Of a DNA stretch of 64,000 bases, positions 33,661-42,865 are shown one piece after another. A program made the position numbers and the translations under genes. Source of the stretch: Mycobacterium mantenii (GTDB lineage: Bacteria > Actinomycetota > Actinomycetes > Mycobacteriales > Mycobacteriaceae); the NCBI RefSeq assembly GCF_010731775.1, contig NZ_AP022590.1:1860001-1924000 (forward strand), written 5' to 3'. Under the pieces are notes generated by a model. The model had not been told where the DNA came from. It saw only the letters and a list, made by a program, of their open reading frames with translations, and did no database searches. Position 1 is the stretch's first letter, and each line of letters begins with the position of its first letter.

Positions 33661-34421
33661 TCCGTTCGCTGGCAACGGCTTTCGCGTTCGGGACGGTGCT
33701 GCCACTCCCGGGTGGCGGCAACGCGCCGTTGGGCCGCGGCGCAATGACGGCGCTGCCGGCGGTGGGCGCCGTCGTGGGGGCCCTGGCCGCGGCCGTGACC
33801 TGGGGTGGGGCCCACGTGTTCGGGCCGTCCAGCCCGCTGCCCGGCCTGCTCGCGGTCACGGTGCTGCTGCTGGTGACCCGCGGCCTGCATCTGGACGGTG
33901 TCGCCGACACCGCCGACGGATTGGGCTGCTACGGGCCCCCGCAGCGGGCGCTGGCGGTGATGCGCGAGGGCTCGGCCGGCCCGTTCGGGGTGGCCGCGGT
34001 GGTCGTGGTGATCATGCTTCAGGCACTGGCGTTTTCGGCGTTGGGCTGCACCGGCCGGGTCGTCCCCGGGGCGGCCGGTGTCGCCGTGGCGGTCTTCGCG
34101 GGCCGGGTGACCGCGGTGCTGGCCGGTCACCGGTCGGTGCCGGCGGCCGACGGCAGCGCCCTGGGTGCCCGGGTCGCCGGAAGCCAGCCGACGTCGGTCG
34201 TGGCGGCCTGGATCGCGGTGCTGGTCGGCGTTTCCCTGGTGGCCGGGCCGCGGCCGTGGCAGGGGCCGGTGGCGGTGTTGCTGGGCCTGGGCTGCGGCGC
34301 GATCCTGGTGCTGCACTGCGTGCGCCGGTTCGGCGGCATTACCGGCGACGTGCTGGGCGCCGCGATCGAACTGACGGCCACGGTGAGCGCGGTGCTGCTC
34401 GCGGGCCTGGTGCGGCTCTAG
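33657..34421 (+). CDS. cobS: Adenosylcobinamide-GDP ribazoletransferase (cobalamin synthase) CobS
   Basis: A 254-aa membrane enzyme with about seven helices that joins adenosylcobinamide-GDP and alpha-ribazole. The acidic active-site motif is [20 protein letters not shown]. The N-terminus is [20 protein letters not shown]. The GTG start overlaps the cobT stop. It is the last gene of the cobUTS operon and ends before two palindromes that separate it from ilvE. Confidence 0.95.
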   Translation: MIRSLATAFAFGTVLPLPGGGNAPLGRGAMTALPAVGAVVGALAAAVTWGGAHVFGPSSPLPGLLAVTVLLLVTRGLHLDGVADTADGLGCYGPPQRALAVMREGSAGPFGVAAVVVVIMLQALAFSALGCTGRVVPGAAGVAVAVFAGRVTAVLAGHRSVPAADGSALGARVAGSQPTSVVAAWIAVLVGVSLVAGPRPWQGPVAVLLGLGCGAILVLHCVRRFGGITGDVLGAAIELTATVSAVLLAGLVRL

Positions 34422-34429
34422 CTCGACTC

Positions 34430-34480
34430 GGACGTGACGCTGCGGTCACGTCCGCCGCCCAACGTGACTGCGGCGTCACG
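34430..34480. repeat. Two palindromes 30 bp apart between convergent cobS and ilvE
   Basis: The first is a perfect 9-bp inverted repeat, GGACGTGAC-GCTGCG-GTCACGTCC (34430-34453). The second is CGTGAC-TGCGGC-GTCACG (34463-34480). Both loops are six bases and the centres are exactly 30 bp apart. They lie between two stop codons and may terminate both genes. A similar pair occurs upstream of lipB. Confidence 0.8.
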
Positions 34481-34496
34481 CTGGGCGCACACCGCT

Positions 34497-35606
34497 CTAC
34501 CCTAGGCGTGCCATCCAGCCGTGGGTGTCGGCGAAGGTGCCGCGCTGAATGCCCGTGAGCGTGTCGCGCAACGCCATCGTGACCTCGCCGGGTTGCCCGT
34601 CGGCGACGGTGAACTCGGTGTCGCCGTACTTCACGTTCGAGACGGGCGTGATGACCGCGGCGGTGCCGCAGGCGAACACCTCGGTGATCTCCCCCACGGC
34701 GGCCTTCTTCTGCCACTCGTCGATGTCGATCTTGCGTTCCTCGACGGAGAAACCGGCGTCAATGGCCAACTGCAGCAGGGAGTCTCGCGTGATACCGGGC
34801 AGCAGCGAGCCGGACAGCTCGGGGGTGACCAGCCGCGCCGACCCGCCGCGACCGAACACGAAGAAGATGTTCATCCCGCCCATCTCTTCGACGAAGCGTC
34901 GTTCGACGGCATCCAGCCACACCACCTGGTCGCACTCGTTGGCCGTGGCCTCGGCCTGAGCCGACAGCGAGGCCGCGTAGTTGCCGCCGAACTTGGCCGC
35001 GCCGGTGCCGCCGGGGCTGGCCCGCACGTAGTCCGTCGACACCCAGACCGTGACCGGGTGGATGCCGCCCCTGAAATACGCGCCGGCCGGCGAGGCGATC
35101 AGCAGGTAGCGGTATTGCTTGGACGGCCGCACACCCAATCCGGGCTCGGTGGCGATGACGAACGGGCGCAGGTAGAGCGCCTCCTCGCCGCCGGCGGCCG
35201 GAACCCACGCGTTGTCGACCGCGATCAGCTGGCGCAGCGATTCCATGAACAGCTCGTCGGGCAGTTCCGGGATGGCGAGCCGCCGCGCCGACGACCGCAA
35301 CCGGGCTGCGTTGGCCTCGGCGCGGAACGACACGATGGAGCCGTCCGCCCAGCGGTACGCCTTGAGACCCTCGAAGATCTCCTGCGCATAGTGCAGCACG
35401 ATCGCCGACGGATCCAGCTCGATCGGGCCGTACGGGATGACGCGCGCGTTGTGCCAACCTCCGCCGGTCTCGTCGTAGTCGATCGACACCATGTGATCGG
35501 TGAAGTACGTGCCGAAACCCGGCTCGGCCAGGATGGTTTCGCGCTCAGCGTCCGTTGCCGGAGTTGCCGAGCGGAAAACCGTGAACTCGAGGGAGCCACT
35601 GGTCAT
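34497..35606 (-). CDS. ilvE: Branched-chain amino acid aminotransferase IlvE
   Basis: A 369-aa fold-type IV PLP enzyme. The PLP-binding Lys is in [14 protein letters not shown]; other family segments are [33 protein letters not shown] and the phosphate-binding [14 protein letters not shown]. It interconverts leucine, isoleucine and valine with their keto acids, and in mycobacteria also acts in methionine recycling. The ATG of [12 protein letters not shown] is chosen over the long upstream frame by family alignment. Confidence 0.96.
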   Translation of the reverse strand: MTSGSLEFTVFRSATPATDAERETILAEPGFGTYFTDHMVSIDYDETGGGWHNARVIPYGPIELDPSAIVLHYAQEIFEGLKAYRWADGSIVSFRAEANAARLRSSARRLAIPELPDELFMESLRQLIAVDNAWVPAAGGEEALYLRPFVIATEPGLGVRPSKQYRYLLIASPAGAYFRGGIHPVTVWVSTDYVRASPGGTGAAKFGGNYAASLSAQAEATANECDQVVWLDAVERRFVEEMGGMNIFFVFGRGGSARLVTPELSGSLLPGITRDSLLQLAIDAGFSVEERKIDIDEWQKKAAVGEITEVFACGTAAVITPVSNVKYGDTEFTVADGQPGEVTMALRDTLTGIQRGTFADTHGWMARLG

Positions 35607-35661
35607 TGGCTGATTGTATATCCGCCTGCCGAATCGGATTTCGCCCGCGCACGCGGCACGG

Positions 35662-36765
35662 CTAGCGGGTTTTCGCCGCGACGAAGGGCGGCCGCACGAC
35701 TTCGCATGCGGCGGAACGGCCCCGGACGTCGACGGTGACCTCCTGACCGTCTTCGACGCCGGCATCGGTGTCGATGAGCGCCAGCGCGATTCCGGCCTGC
35801 AGCGTCGGGGAGAACGTGCCCGAAGTGGTCACCCCGACCGGTGTGTCGCCGGCGAGCACCGTGAGCCCGGCGCGCAGCACCCCGCGGCCCAGCATCCGCA
35901 GCCCGCGCAGCAACCGCGCCGGGCCCGCCTCCTTCTCGGCCAGCAGGGCGTCGCGGCCGAAGAACGCGTCTTTCTTCCAGCCGATCGCCCAGCCGCAGCG
36001 GGCCTGCAGCGGGGAGATGTCCAGGCCGAGCTCGTGGCCGTGCAGCGGGTAGCCCATCTCGGTGCGCAGGGTGTCGCGCGCGCCCAGGCCGGCCGGCTCG
36101 CCGCCGGCCGCGCTGACCGCCGCGGCCAGGGCGTCGAACACCACGCCGGCGGAGTCCCACGGCGGCAGCAGCTCGTAGCCGTGCTCGCCGGTGTAGCCGG
36201 TGCGGCAGACCCGCACCGGTACGCCGGAGAACGAGGTGTCGGCGTACGCCATGTAGTCCATCTCCGTGGGCAGACCCAGCTCGCGCAGCACGTCGGCCGA
36301 TCGCGGCCCCTGCACGGCCAGCACCGCATACGAGCGGTGCTGGTCGGTGATGGTCAGACCCGCGGGCGCGGCGTCCTGCAGGGCGGCGACCACGGCGGCG
36401 GTGTTGGCGGCGTTGGGCACCAGAAAAATCTCGTCGTCGTCGACGTAATAGGCGATCAGGTCGTCGACGACACCGCCGGATTCGGTGCAGCACAACGTGT
36501 ATTGCGCCTTGCCCGGCCCGATGCGATTCAGGTCGTTGGTGAGCGCGGAGTTGACGAATCGCGCGGCCCCGGGGCCACGGACCAGCGCCTTGCCCAGGTG
36601 GCTGACGTCGAAGAGGCCGACCGCGTTGCGCGTCGCGTTGTGCTCGCTGACGGTGCCGGCATATGACACCGGCATCAACCAGCCGCCGAACTCGGCGAAA
36701 CTGGCGCCCAGGCTCCGGTGACGGTCTTCCAACGGTCCGTGCAGAAGGTCGGCTTCATCGCTCAC
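35662..36765 (-). CDS. gcvT: Aminomethyltransferase (glycine cleavage T protein) GcvT
   Basis: A 367-aa tetrahydrofolate-dependent T protein. Visible are [20 protein letters not shown], the folate-binding [30 protein letters not shown], the conserved [19 protein letters not shown] and the C-terminal barrel with [14 protein letters not shown]. It takes the aminomethyl group from H protein, releasing ammonia and 5,10-methylene-THF. A GTG start is used. The H and P proteins are not encoded nearby. A TAGGGT hexamer 8 bp upstream suggests a leaderless message. Confidence 0.96.
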   Translation of the reverse strand: MSDEADLLHGPLEDRHRSLGASFAEFGGWLMPVSYAGTVSEHNATRNAVGLFDVSHLGKALVRGPGAARFVNSALTNDLNRIGPGKAQYTLCCTESGGVVDDLIAYYVDDDEIFLVPNAANTAAVVAALQDAAPAGLTITDQHRSYAVLAVQGPRSADVLRELGLPTEMDYMAYADTSFSGVPVRVCRTGYTGEHGYELLPPWDSAGVVFDALAAAVSAAGGEPAGLGARDTLRTEMGYPLHGHELGLDISPLQARCGWAIGWKKDAFFGRDALLAEKEAGPARLLRGLRMLGRGVLRAGLTVLAGDTPVGVTTSGTFSPTLQAGIALALIDTDAGVEDGQEVTVDVRGRSAACEVVRPPFVAAKTR

Positions 36766-36815
36766 GACTCTTCACCCTAATCAGCCGTGACGGGTGGACC
36801 GTTAGGGTGATGCGG
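36766..36815. promoter_or_regulatory. Mirrored divergent promoters of gcvT and pepB
   Basis: The 50-bp gap contains TTAGGGTGA on the plus strand (36802-36810) and its mirror copy on the minus strand (36772-36780). Each contributes a TANNNT hexamer (TAGGGT), 7 bp from the pepB ATG and 8 bp from the gcvT GTG. The identical spacing on both sides indicates two leaderless promoters arranged back to back, whose -35 regions must overlap. Confidence 0.6.
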
Positions 36816-38363
36816 ATGAGCACAGAACCCGGCTACGCCTCCCCCGCTGTCACTGTCGCCTCCTCGCTGCCGCGGCGCGCCGCCGCGTCCACCGTCCTGA
36901 TCGTGCCCGTCGTCTCCACCGGCGAGGACGACAAGCCGGGCGCGGCTGTCGCGTCGGCCGAGCCGTTCCTGTCCTCCGATGCGGTCGCCGAGATCGAGTC
37001 CGGTCTGCGGGCGCTGGAGGCCACCGGCGGCACCGAGCAGGTGCACCGGCTGGTGGTGCCGTCGCTGCCGGTGTCCAGCGTGCTGACGATCGGCCTGGGC
37101 AAACCGCGATCCGAGTGGCCGGCCGACACCGTCCGTCGCGCCGCCGGTGTGGCCGCGCGGTCGCTCGGCAAGACCGAATCGGTGATCACCACGTTGGCCG
37201 AGCTGCCCGGCGACGGCATCGACTCGGCCGTCGTCGAGGGCCTGATCCTGGGCAGCTACCGGTTCACCGAATTCCGCAGCGACAAGACCGCGCCCAAAGA
37301 CCAAGGGCTGCGCAGAATCACGGTGCTCGCCACCGCGAAGGACGCCAAGAACGACGCCGCGCATGGTGCGGCCGTCGCGACCGCCGTCGCCACCGCGCGC
37401 GATTTCGTCAACACCCCGCCCAGCCACCTTTTTCCTGCCGAATTCGCCAAGCGGGCAAAGGCTTTGGGTGAGTCCGTCGGCCTCGAGGTGGAGGTGCTGG
37501 ACGATAAGGCGCTGCAAAAAGCCGGCTACGGCGGGATCATCGGCGTCGGACAGGGTTCGTCGCGTCCGCCGCGGCTGGTGCGGCTGATCCACCGCGGGTC
37601 GAAGCTGGCCAAGAAGTCCAAGCAGGCCAAGAAGGTCGCGCTGGTCGGCAAGGGCGTCACTTTCGACACCGGCGGCATCTCGATCAAGCCGGCGGCCAGC
37701 ATGCACCACATGACCTCCGACATGGGCGGCGCCGCCGCGGTGATCGCGACCGTGGCGCTGGCCGCGCAGCGCAAACTTCCGATCGACGTGATCGCCACCG
37801 TGCCGATGGCCGAGAACATGCCGTCGGCCACCGCGCAGCGGCCCGGCGACGTGCTGACCCAGTACGGCGGAATCACGGTCGAGGTGCAGAACACCGACGC
37901 GGAGGGCCGGCTCATCCTGGCCGACGCCATCGTGCGGGCGTGCGAGGACAACCCCGATTACCTGATCGAGACGTCCACGCTGACCGGCGCGCAGACGGTG
38001 GCTCTCGGCGCCCGCATCCCCGGGGTGATGGGCAGCGACGAGTTCCGCGACCGCGTCGCGTCGATCTCGCAGCGGGTCGGCGAAAACGGCTGGCCGATGC
38101 CGCTGCCCGACGAACTCAAGGAAGACCTGAAGTCAGGGGTCGCCGACCTGTCGAACATCAGTGGGCAGCGCTTCGCCGGCATGCTGGTGGCGGGGGTGTT
38201 CCTGCGGGAGTTCGTCGCCGACGGCGTGGATTGGGCACACATCGACGTGGCCGGCCCGGCCTACAACACCGGCAGCCCGTGGGGCTACTCGCCGAAGGGC
38301 TCCACCGGCGTGCCGACGCGGACCATGTTCGCGGTGCTCGAAGACATCGCCGAGAACGGCTAG
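36816..38363 (+). CDS. pepB: Leucyl aminopeptidase PepB (M17 family)
   Basis: A 515-aa cytosolic aminopeptidase, equal in length to the M. tuberculosis enzyme. The two-zinc site is visible in [20 protein letters not shown] and [14 protein letters not shown], with the catalytic Lys and Arg in these motifs, plus [15 protein letters not shown] and [20 protein letters not shown] at the end. It releases N-terminal residues, Leu preferred. The ATG of MSTEPGYA is supported by the TAGGGT -10 box 7 bp upstream. The adenylate cyclase gene Rv2212, which I recall between gcvT and pepB in M. tuberculosis, is absent. Confidence 0.96.
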   Translation: MSTEPGYASPAVTVASSLPRRAAASTVLIVPVVSTGEDDKPGAAVASAEPFLSSDAVAEIESGLRALEATGGTEQVHRLVVPSLPVSSVLTIGLGKPRSEWPADTVRRAAGVAARSLGKTESVITTLAELPGDGIDSAVVEGLILGSYRFTEFRSDKTAPKDQGLRRITVLATAKDAKNDAAHGAAVATAVATARDFVNTPPSHLFPAEFAKRAKALGESVGLEVEVLDDKALQKAGYGGIIGVGQGSSRPPRLVRLIHRGSKLAKKSKQAKKVALVGKGVTFDTGGISIKPAASMHHMTSDMGGAAAVIATVALAAQRKLPIDVIATVPMAENMPSATAQRPGDVLTQYGGITVEVQNTDAEGRLILADAIVRACEDNPDYLIETSTLTGAQTVALGARIPGVMGSDEFRDRVASISQRVGENGWPMPLPDELKEDLKSGVADLSNISGQRFAGMLVAGVFLREFVADGVDWAHIDVAGPAYNTGSPWGYSPKGSTGVPTRTMFAVLEDIAENG

Positions 38364-38365
38364 CG

Positions 38366-39961
38366 CTACTTCGTCAGCAGGGATATCGCCGCGCGGGTCA
38401 GCTTGCGGCGCGGCCATCCCGTGATTCCGTGCGCGGCCAGTGCGGCCCGGGCCGCGTTGCGCCCGCAGGCGCCATGCACCGAACCGCCCGGGGTGGCCGA
38501 CGCGCTGCCCAGATACAGCCCCTCGACCGGGGTCTCGGCCCGGCCCATCCCGGCCGCGGGTCGAAAAATCAGCATCTGCGGCAGTTGTGCGGTCCCGCCG
38601 TTGAGCGCGCCGAGATGCAGGTTGGCGTCGCTGGCCTCCAGGTCCGACGGCCGCTGCACGAACCGGTCGATCACTGCCGAACCGAAGCCCGGCGCGTGTT
38701 CCTCGATGACGTCGTCCACGGCCGTCGCAAGTCGTTCGGCCGACACGTCGTCGGCCACATGGCGCGGCAAATGCGTGTAGGCCCAAACACTTTCGGTACC
38801 CGGCGGCGAGCGGGTCGGGTCCGCGGTGGTGGTCTGCCCCAACAGCATGAACGGATGCCGGGGCACCGTCCGGGTGTTCAGGTCGGCCACCCAACGTACC
38901 AGCCCGTCACCGTCGGCGCCCAGGTGTACGGTGCCCGCATCCGCCAGGCTTTTCGACCGCCACGGGATGGGTCCGCGCAGCGCATAGTTGACCTTGACCA
39001 CCGGCGGATCCCACACATAGTGCTCGAGTTCGCGGCGCAGACCGGCCGGCACGGCGTCGTCGGGCAGCATGTCGCAAAACAGCCGCGGCGCCGTCACGTC
39101 GGCCACGATCGCGCGGCGCGCCGCGACCGTGCGCCCAGCGGTCGTCGTCACGCCGACGGCACGTCCGCCCCGCACGTGGATACGGGAAACGTTCTGGTTG
39201 CACTCGATTTGCGCGCCGGCCCAGCGGGCCCGGTTGACCAGGGCGGCGGTCAATCGGCCGGAACCGCCGACCGGAACCGGCCAGCCGTAGTCCTGGCCCA
39301 GCATCGTCATCAGGAAGCCCATGGCGCCGCTGACGGGCGCGTCCACCGGGACGTCGGCGTGCATTGCGTTGCCTAACAACAACACCCGCGGCGCCTCACC
39401 GTCGAAGAGCTGCTCTGACATCGCGTTGGCGGGCTGCACCAGCAGCCGGGCGAGCCGCATGGCCTCCGAGGTGCCGAGCCTGAGCAGCAGCCAAATCAGC
39501 GGGCGCAGCGGCGGGAACGGTGCCAGCATCGCGTCCAGCAGCGGGGATTTGATCTTCTGCCACAGCTCGACCAGGCGCCACCAGTTTTCGCCGTCGGCCC
39601 GTTCCCGTCGCGCGAATTCCTTTGCGGTGCGGTCCGGATCGCGGTACAGGATTGGTGGGTCGTCGTCACCGCCGCTGCGGGGATGGCCCAGCACCGCCGG
39701 CGCGTGTGACCATTGCAGCCCGAAGTCCTCGAGCCGCAGCGCCGCCATGGCCGGCGAGGCCGCCGTCATCGGGTAGTAGGAGCTGAACAGGTCGGTGATG
39801 TAGCCCGGTGTCAGCTCGGCGCTGCGCACCGCGCCGCCAGGTTCGGGCTGGGCTTCCAGCACCAGCACGTCCCAACCCGCGTCGGCCAGCATCGACGCCG
39901 CGACCAGTCCGTGGTGTCCCGCCCCGATCACCACGGCGTCCGCGGTGTCGCGCACGGTCAC
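38366..39961 (-). CDS. FAD-dependent oxidoreductase, phytoene desaturase-like
   Basis: A 531-aa flavoprotein. The dinucleotide-binding fold opens the protein (AVVIGAGHHGLVAASMLADAG and VLVLEAQPEPGGAVRS). A C-terminal FAD motif is seen in GLYLGSASATPGGSVHGACG. The layout matches the CrtI/NAD(P)-binding Rossmann oxidoreductase family. No carotenoid genes are nearby, so the substrate is unknown. The start is a GTG overlapping the stop of the SRPBCC gene (GTGA), so the two proteins are made together. The stop lies 2 bp from that of pepB. This pair is not at this place in M. tuberculosis as I recall it. Confidence 0.87.
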   Translation of the reverse strand: MTVRDTADAVVIGAGHHGLVAASMLADAGWDVLVLEAQPEPGGAVRSAELTPGYITDLFSSYYPMTAASPAMAALRLEDFGLQWSHAPAVLGHPRSGGDDDPPILYRDPDRTAKEFARRERADGENWWRLVELWQKIKSPLLDAMLAPFPPLRPLIWLLLRLGTSEAMRLARLLVQPANAMSEQLFDGEAPRVLLLGNAMHADVPVDAPVSGAMGFLMTMLGQDYGWPVPVGGSGRLTAALVNRARWAGAQIECNQNVSRIHVRGGRAVGVTTTAGRTVAARRAIVADVTAPRLFCDMLPDDAVPAGLRRELEHYVWDPPVVKVNYALRGPIPWRSKSLADAGTVHLGADGDGLVRWVADLNTRTVPRHPFMLLGQTTTADPTRSPPGTESVWAYTHLPRHVADDVSAERLATAVDDVIEEHAPGFGSAVIDRFVQRPSDLEASDANLHLGALNGGTAQLPQMLIFRPAAGMGRAETPVEGLYLGSASATPGGSVHGACGRNAARAALAAHGITGWPRRKLTRAAISLLTK

Positions 39962-40407
39962 TTCACCTGGCTCGGCTCCAGGCGCTCCGCCAAAGCCGCT
40001 AGCCGCCACAGGCATTCCTTGTTCCGGGGGTATGCGGCGGCCAGCGCAAGGGAATCGGGTACGGCCCCCATCGGGCCTGCGACGGGCACCTCGATCATCT
40101 CGATCCGGCAGCCCTGCGGAATCTCGTGCAGCAGCATGGTGATGCGCGCGGCGCCCAGCGGGCCCAGCCGGGCGCGCAGCACCAGCTTGTGCGGCGGTTC
40201 GCTCTCCTCCACGATGGTCGCGTCGTTGATTACCAACGGCCAGATCCCGATCGAGTGCCTGATCGACGAGCCGGGTTCGGGCCAGTTCGGGTCGACGGCC
40301 CGCATCCGGCTGTTGCCCACCACCCACTGGGTGTAGGTCCAGCCCTGGGCGAGCACCTCCCACACCCGCTCACACGACCGGGACACCTCGCGCGTCGCAG
40401 TGATCAC
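39958..40407 (-). CDS. SRPBCC family protein coupled to an FAD oxidoreductase
   Basis: A 149-aa protein resembling polyketide cyclase/dehydrase and START-like proteins: MITATREVSRSCERVWEVL (helix after the first strand), PGSSIRHSIGIWPLVI and LVLRARLGPLGAARI strands, and a final helix ending LAALAERLEPSQVK. GTG start. The translational overlap with the oxidoreductase suggests the two act on one hydrophobic substrate: the SRPBCC domain binds and the flavoprotein oxidises. That is inference. Confidence 0.82.
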   Translation of the reverse strand: MITATREVSRSCERVWEVLAQGWTYTQWVVGNSRMRAVDPNWPEPGSSIRHSIGIWPLVINDATIVEESEPPHKLVLRARLGPLGAARITMLLHEIPQGCRIEMIEVPVAGPMGAVPDSLALAAAYPRNKECLWRLAALAERLEPSQVK

Positions 40408-40551
40408 CTCAGAAAACCCTCCATGTCTTCATTACCGCGGCGGGATACCCGGCAATCGAGGGATTATTCGGCCGTTACGCCGACGTTTACCGGCGGTGGA
40501 CCGCGGATAATCTCCCTAGCGGCCGAATCCCCGACGACGAAGGGCAAAGAC

Positions 40552-40893
40552 ATGACGGTGCGACGATTGATCATCGGTGTGGGCGCCGTGCTGTTACTGG
40601 CCGGAGTCATCGGGCTGCTGGCGCCGGTGTCGGTTTCCGACAGCAACGGCCACTCGGTCGGATGCGGTAACGCCGTGGCGACCGACCTTTCCGCGGCCCG
40701 CAGTGCGAACAACAGCAGTGGGGCGAACATCCCGATCCTGAATCAGATCGTCCCGCACACCGACTATGTGGCACAGTGCCAGTCGTCGGTGGGCGGCCGG
40801 CGCGCGTGGGCGATACCGCTGGCCGTGCTCGGGGTCATCGCGATCGGCGCGACCTTGCTGACGGGACGTCGCGGGGCGGCACCGGGCGCTTAG
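40552..40893 (+). CDS. Small two-helix membrane protein
   Basis: A 113-aa protein with an N-terminal membrane helix (LIIGVGAVLLLAGVIGLLAP), an outer loop of ~45 residues containing two Cys (VGCGNAV and AQCQSS) that may form a disulfide, and a C-terminal helix (AWAIPLAVLGVIAIGATLL). The ATG follows an AAGGGCAAAG purine stretch. It converges with ephD and overlaps its stop by 4 bp. Similar small membrane proteins occur in many mycobacteria; I know no function. Confidence 0.78.
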   Translation: MTVRRLIIGVGAVLLLAGVIGLLAPVSVSDSNGHSVGCGNAVATDLSAARSANNSSGANIPILNQIVPHTDYVAQCQSSVGGRRAWAIPLAVLGVIAIGATLLTGRRGAAPGA

Positions 40894-42668
40894 ATCACCC
40901 GCAGCCGCGCGGCGTTGCGTAACCCCTGCGGCGCCAGGCGCGAAAGGCCGTACAGCGCATAGGCTTCCGGCGCGACCGGGCGGATCGGCTTTTTCTTCTT
41001 GACCGATGACAGGATCGCGTTGGCGACCTTGTCGGGGCCGTAGTGGCGCAGCGTGAACATCTTGCCGAGTTGCCCGCGCCGGCCATCGACGGCGTCGGAT
41101 TGCTTACCGGCCGGTGCATCGAAGCGGGTGGTGTTGATGATGTTCGTGTTGATGACGCCGGGGCAGATCGTGGTCAGCCCCACCCCCGCGGCGTCGAGTT
41201 CGGCGCGCAGGCAGTCGGAGAACATGTAGGTGGCCGCCTTCGACGTGCAGTAGGCGTTCAGCGACTGCAGCGGGGCGTAGGCCGCCATCGACGACACGTT
41301 GACGATATACCCGCCGGTGCCGCGCTCCACCATCCGTCGCGCGAACGACCGGCACCCGTTGACCACGCCGCCCAGGTTGACGTCGAGCACCCGGTCGAAT
41401 TGCTCGGGCGGGGTGTCCAGGAATCCGCCGGCGTGCCCGATCCCGGCGTTGTTGACGACGATGTCGGGGACGCCGTGCTCGGCGCTGATCCGCTCCGCGA
41501 ACGACTCCACCGCCTGCGCGTCCGACACGTCGAGCACGTAGGCGTGCGCGACGCCGCCCCGGGTGGCGATCTCGGCCGCGGTGGCCTTGACGGCCGCCTC
41601 GTCGATGTCGCTGATGACCAACTCGGCGCCTTCGCGCGCGAACGCGAACGCGGTCTCGCGGCCGATTCCGCTGCCGGCGCCGGTGACCGACACCAGGGTG
41701 TCGCCGAACGCCCCGCGGGGACGCCCCACCTGCGCGCGCAGCAGCGCGCGGCTGGGCGGCTTGCCCTCGGCCTGGTCGGCGAACTCGCGCACCGCGGCCG
41801 CCATCACCTGCGGGTGCGACATCGGCGAGAAGTGGCCGGCCTGGATGTCGCGGCGCCACAGCCGCGGCACGAAGCGCGGGGTGTGGTCGTAGCCGTAGGG
41901 CCGCACGTACTTGTCCTTGGTGTTGACGATGAGCTGCACCGGGACATCGATGACCGCGACGCCCTGCTTACGGCCGGAAAACGACCGAAAGTAGTTGGCG
42001 GGGTAGGTTTTCACCGAGTGGGCGGCGTCGGAGGCCAGTTTCTCGGAGTGGTGGATCTGCTCGTCGGGGATGTTGTCGACGGCGTTGCGCCGCAGCGCCG
42101 GGACCGACATGGTCAGCCGGAGGAAGAGCGGCGCGAGCACCGGGATCGAGAAGAAGATCATGTAGGTCAGCCGCAGCGCCTGGCTGATCGCCCGGACGAA
42201 GGTGCGCGGCCGCCAGGGCGCCCGCAGGCCGCTGAAGATGTAGTCGACCAGCTGGTCCTGTGCAGGTCCGGACACCGACGTGAACGTGGCGACCCGGTCG
42301 TTGGCGCCGGGGCGCTTCAGGTAGCGCCACACCCCCACCGAGCCCCAGTCGTGGGCCAGCACGTGCACGGGGCGGCCCGGACTCAGCTCGCCGGTCACCG
42401 CGGCGAAGTCGTCGGCGAAGCGGTCCATGCTGTAGGCCGACACCGGTTTCGGCACCGAGGACATCCCGACACCGCGGTTGTCGTAGCGGATGATCCGGAA
42501 CCGCTCGGCCAGCAGCGGGACGACCCCGTCCCACAGCACGTGCGAGTCGGGGAACCCGTGCACCAGCACGACGGTGGGGCCCTCGGGGTTGCCCTCTTCG
42601 TAGACCGCGATGCGGGCGCCGTCGGCGCTGTCGACGAAATGCTGGGGTATTTGTTGTGATGGCGGCAT
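40890..42668 (-). CDS. ephD: Epoxide hydrolase / short-chain dehydrogenase fusion EphD
   Basis: A 592-aa two-domain protein, equal in length to M. tuberculosis EphD. Residues ~1-300 form an alpha/beta hydrolase (VVLVHGFPDSHVLWDGV; nucleophile Asp in LAHDWGSVGVW; catalytic His in AGHFSPMSHP). Residues ~320-592 form an SDR (VSVTGAGSGIGRETAFAFAR; NNAGIGHAGG; NAYCTSKAATYMF with the YxxxK pair). In M. tuberculosis EphD has been implicated in mycolic acid epoxide metabolism. The ATG of MPPSQQIPQHF is chosen; the upstream extension is not conserved. It is divergent from dlaT. Confidence 0.95.
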   Translation of the reverse strand: MPPSQQIPQHFVDSADGARIAVYEEGNPEGPTVVLVHGFPDSHVLWDGVVPLLAERFRIIRYDNRGVGMSSVPKPVSAYSMDRFADDFAAVTGELSPGRPVHVLAHDWGSVGVWRYLKRPGANDRVATFTSVSGPAQDQLVDYIFSGLRAPWRPRTFVRAISQALRLTYMIFFSIPVLAPLFLRLTMSVPALRRNAVDNIPDEQIHHSEKLASDAAHSVKTYPANYFRSFSGRKQGVAVIDVPVQLIVNTKDKYVRPYGYDHTPRFVPRLWRRDIQAGHFSPMSHPQVMAAAVREFADQAEGKPPSRALLRAQVGRPRGAFGDTLVSVTGAGSGIGRETAFAFAREGAELVISDIDEAAVKATAAEIATRGGVAHAYVLDVSDAQAVESFAERISAEHGVPDIVVNNAGIGHAGGFLDTPPEQFDRVLDVNLGGVVNGCRSFARRMVERGTGGYIVNVSSMAAYAPLQSLNAYCTSKAATYMFSDCLRAELDAAGVGLTTICPGVINTNIINTTRFDAPAGKQSDAVDGRRGQLGKMFTLRHYGPDKVANAILSSVKKKKPIRPVAPEAYALYGLSRLAPQGLRNAARLRVI

Positions 42669-42865
42669 CGGGACCTCCCCGCTCTGGCTGCAGTGGCCAC
42701 ACCGTAGCAAGCGTGATCGGTGTCACCCGCCCGGCGCGGGGTATCTGCCCTGGATGTGTGCCGACGAAGGCGCAGTGACAGGATAGTTTTGGATTGCCAC
42801 TTCGCCTTCCGTAAGCAAGCTGATCGACCCGCCCCGACCCACGAGCGATCGAGGAGTCAAAAACG

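Noticed and set aside
36766..36815. Glycine riboswitch upstream of gcvT
   Set aside because: The gap is only 50 bp and is fully used by the two predicted promoters; no aptamer can fit.
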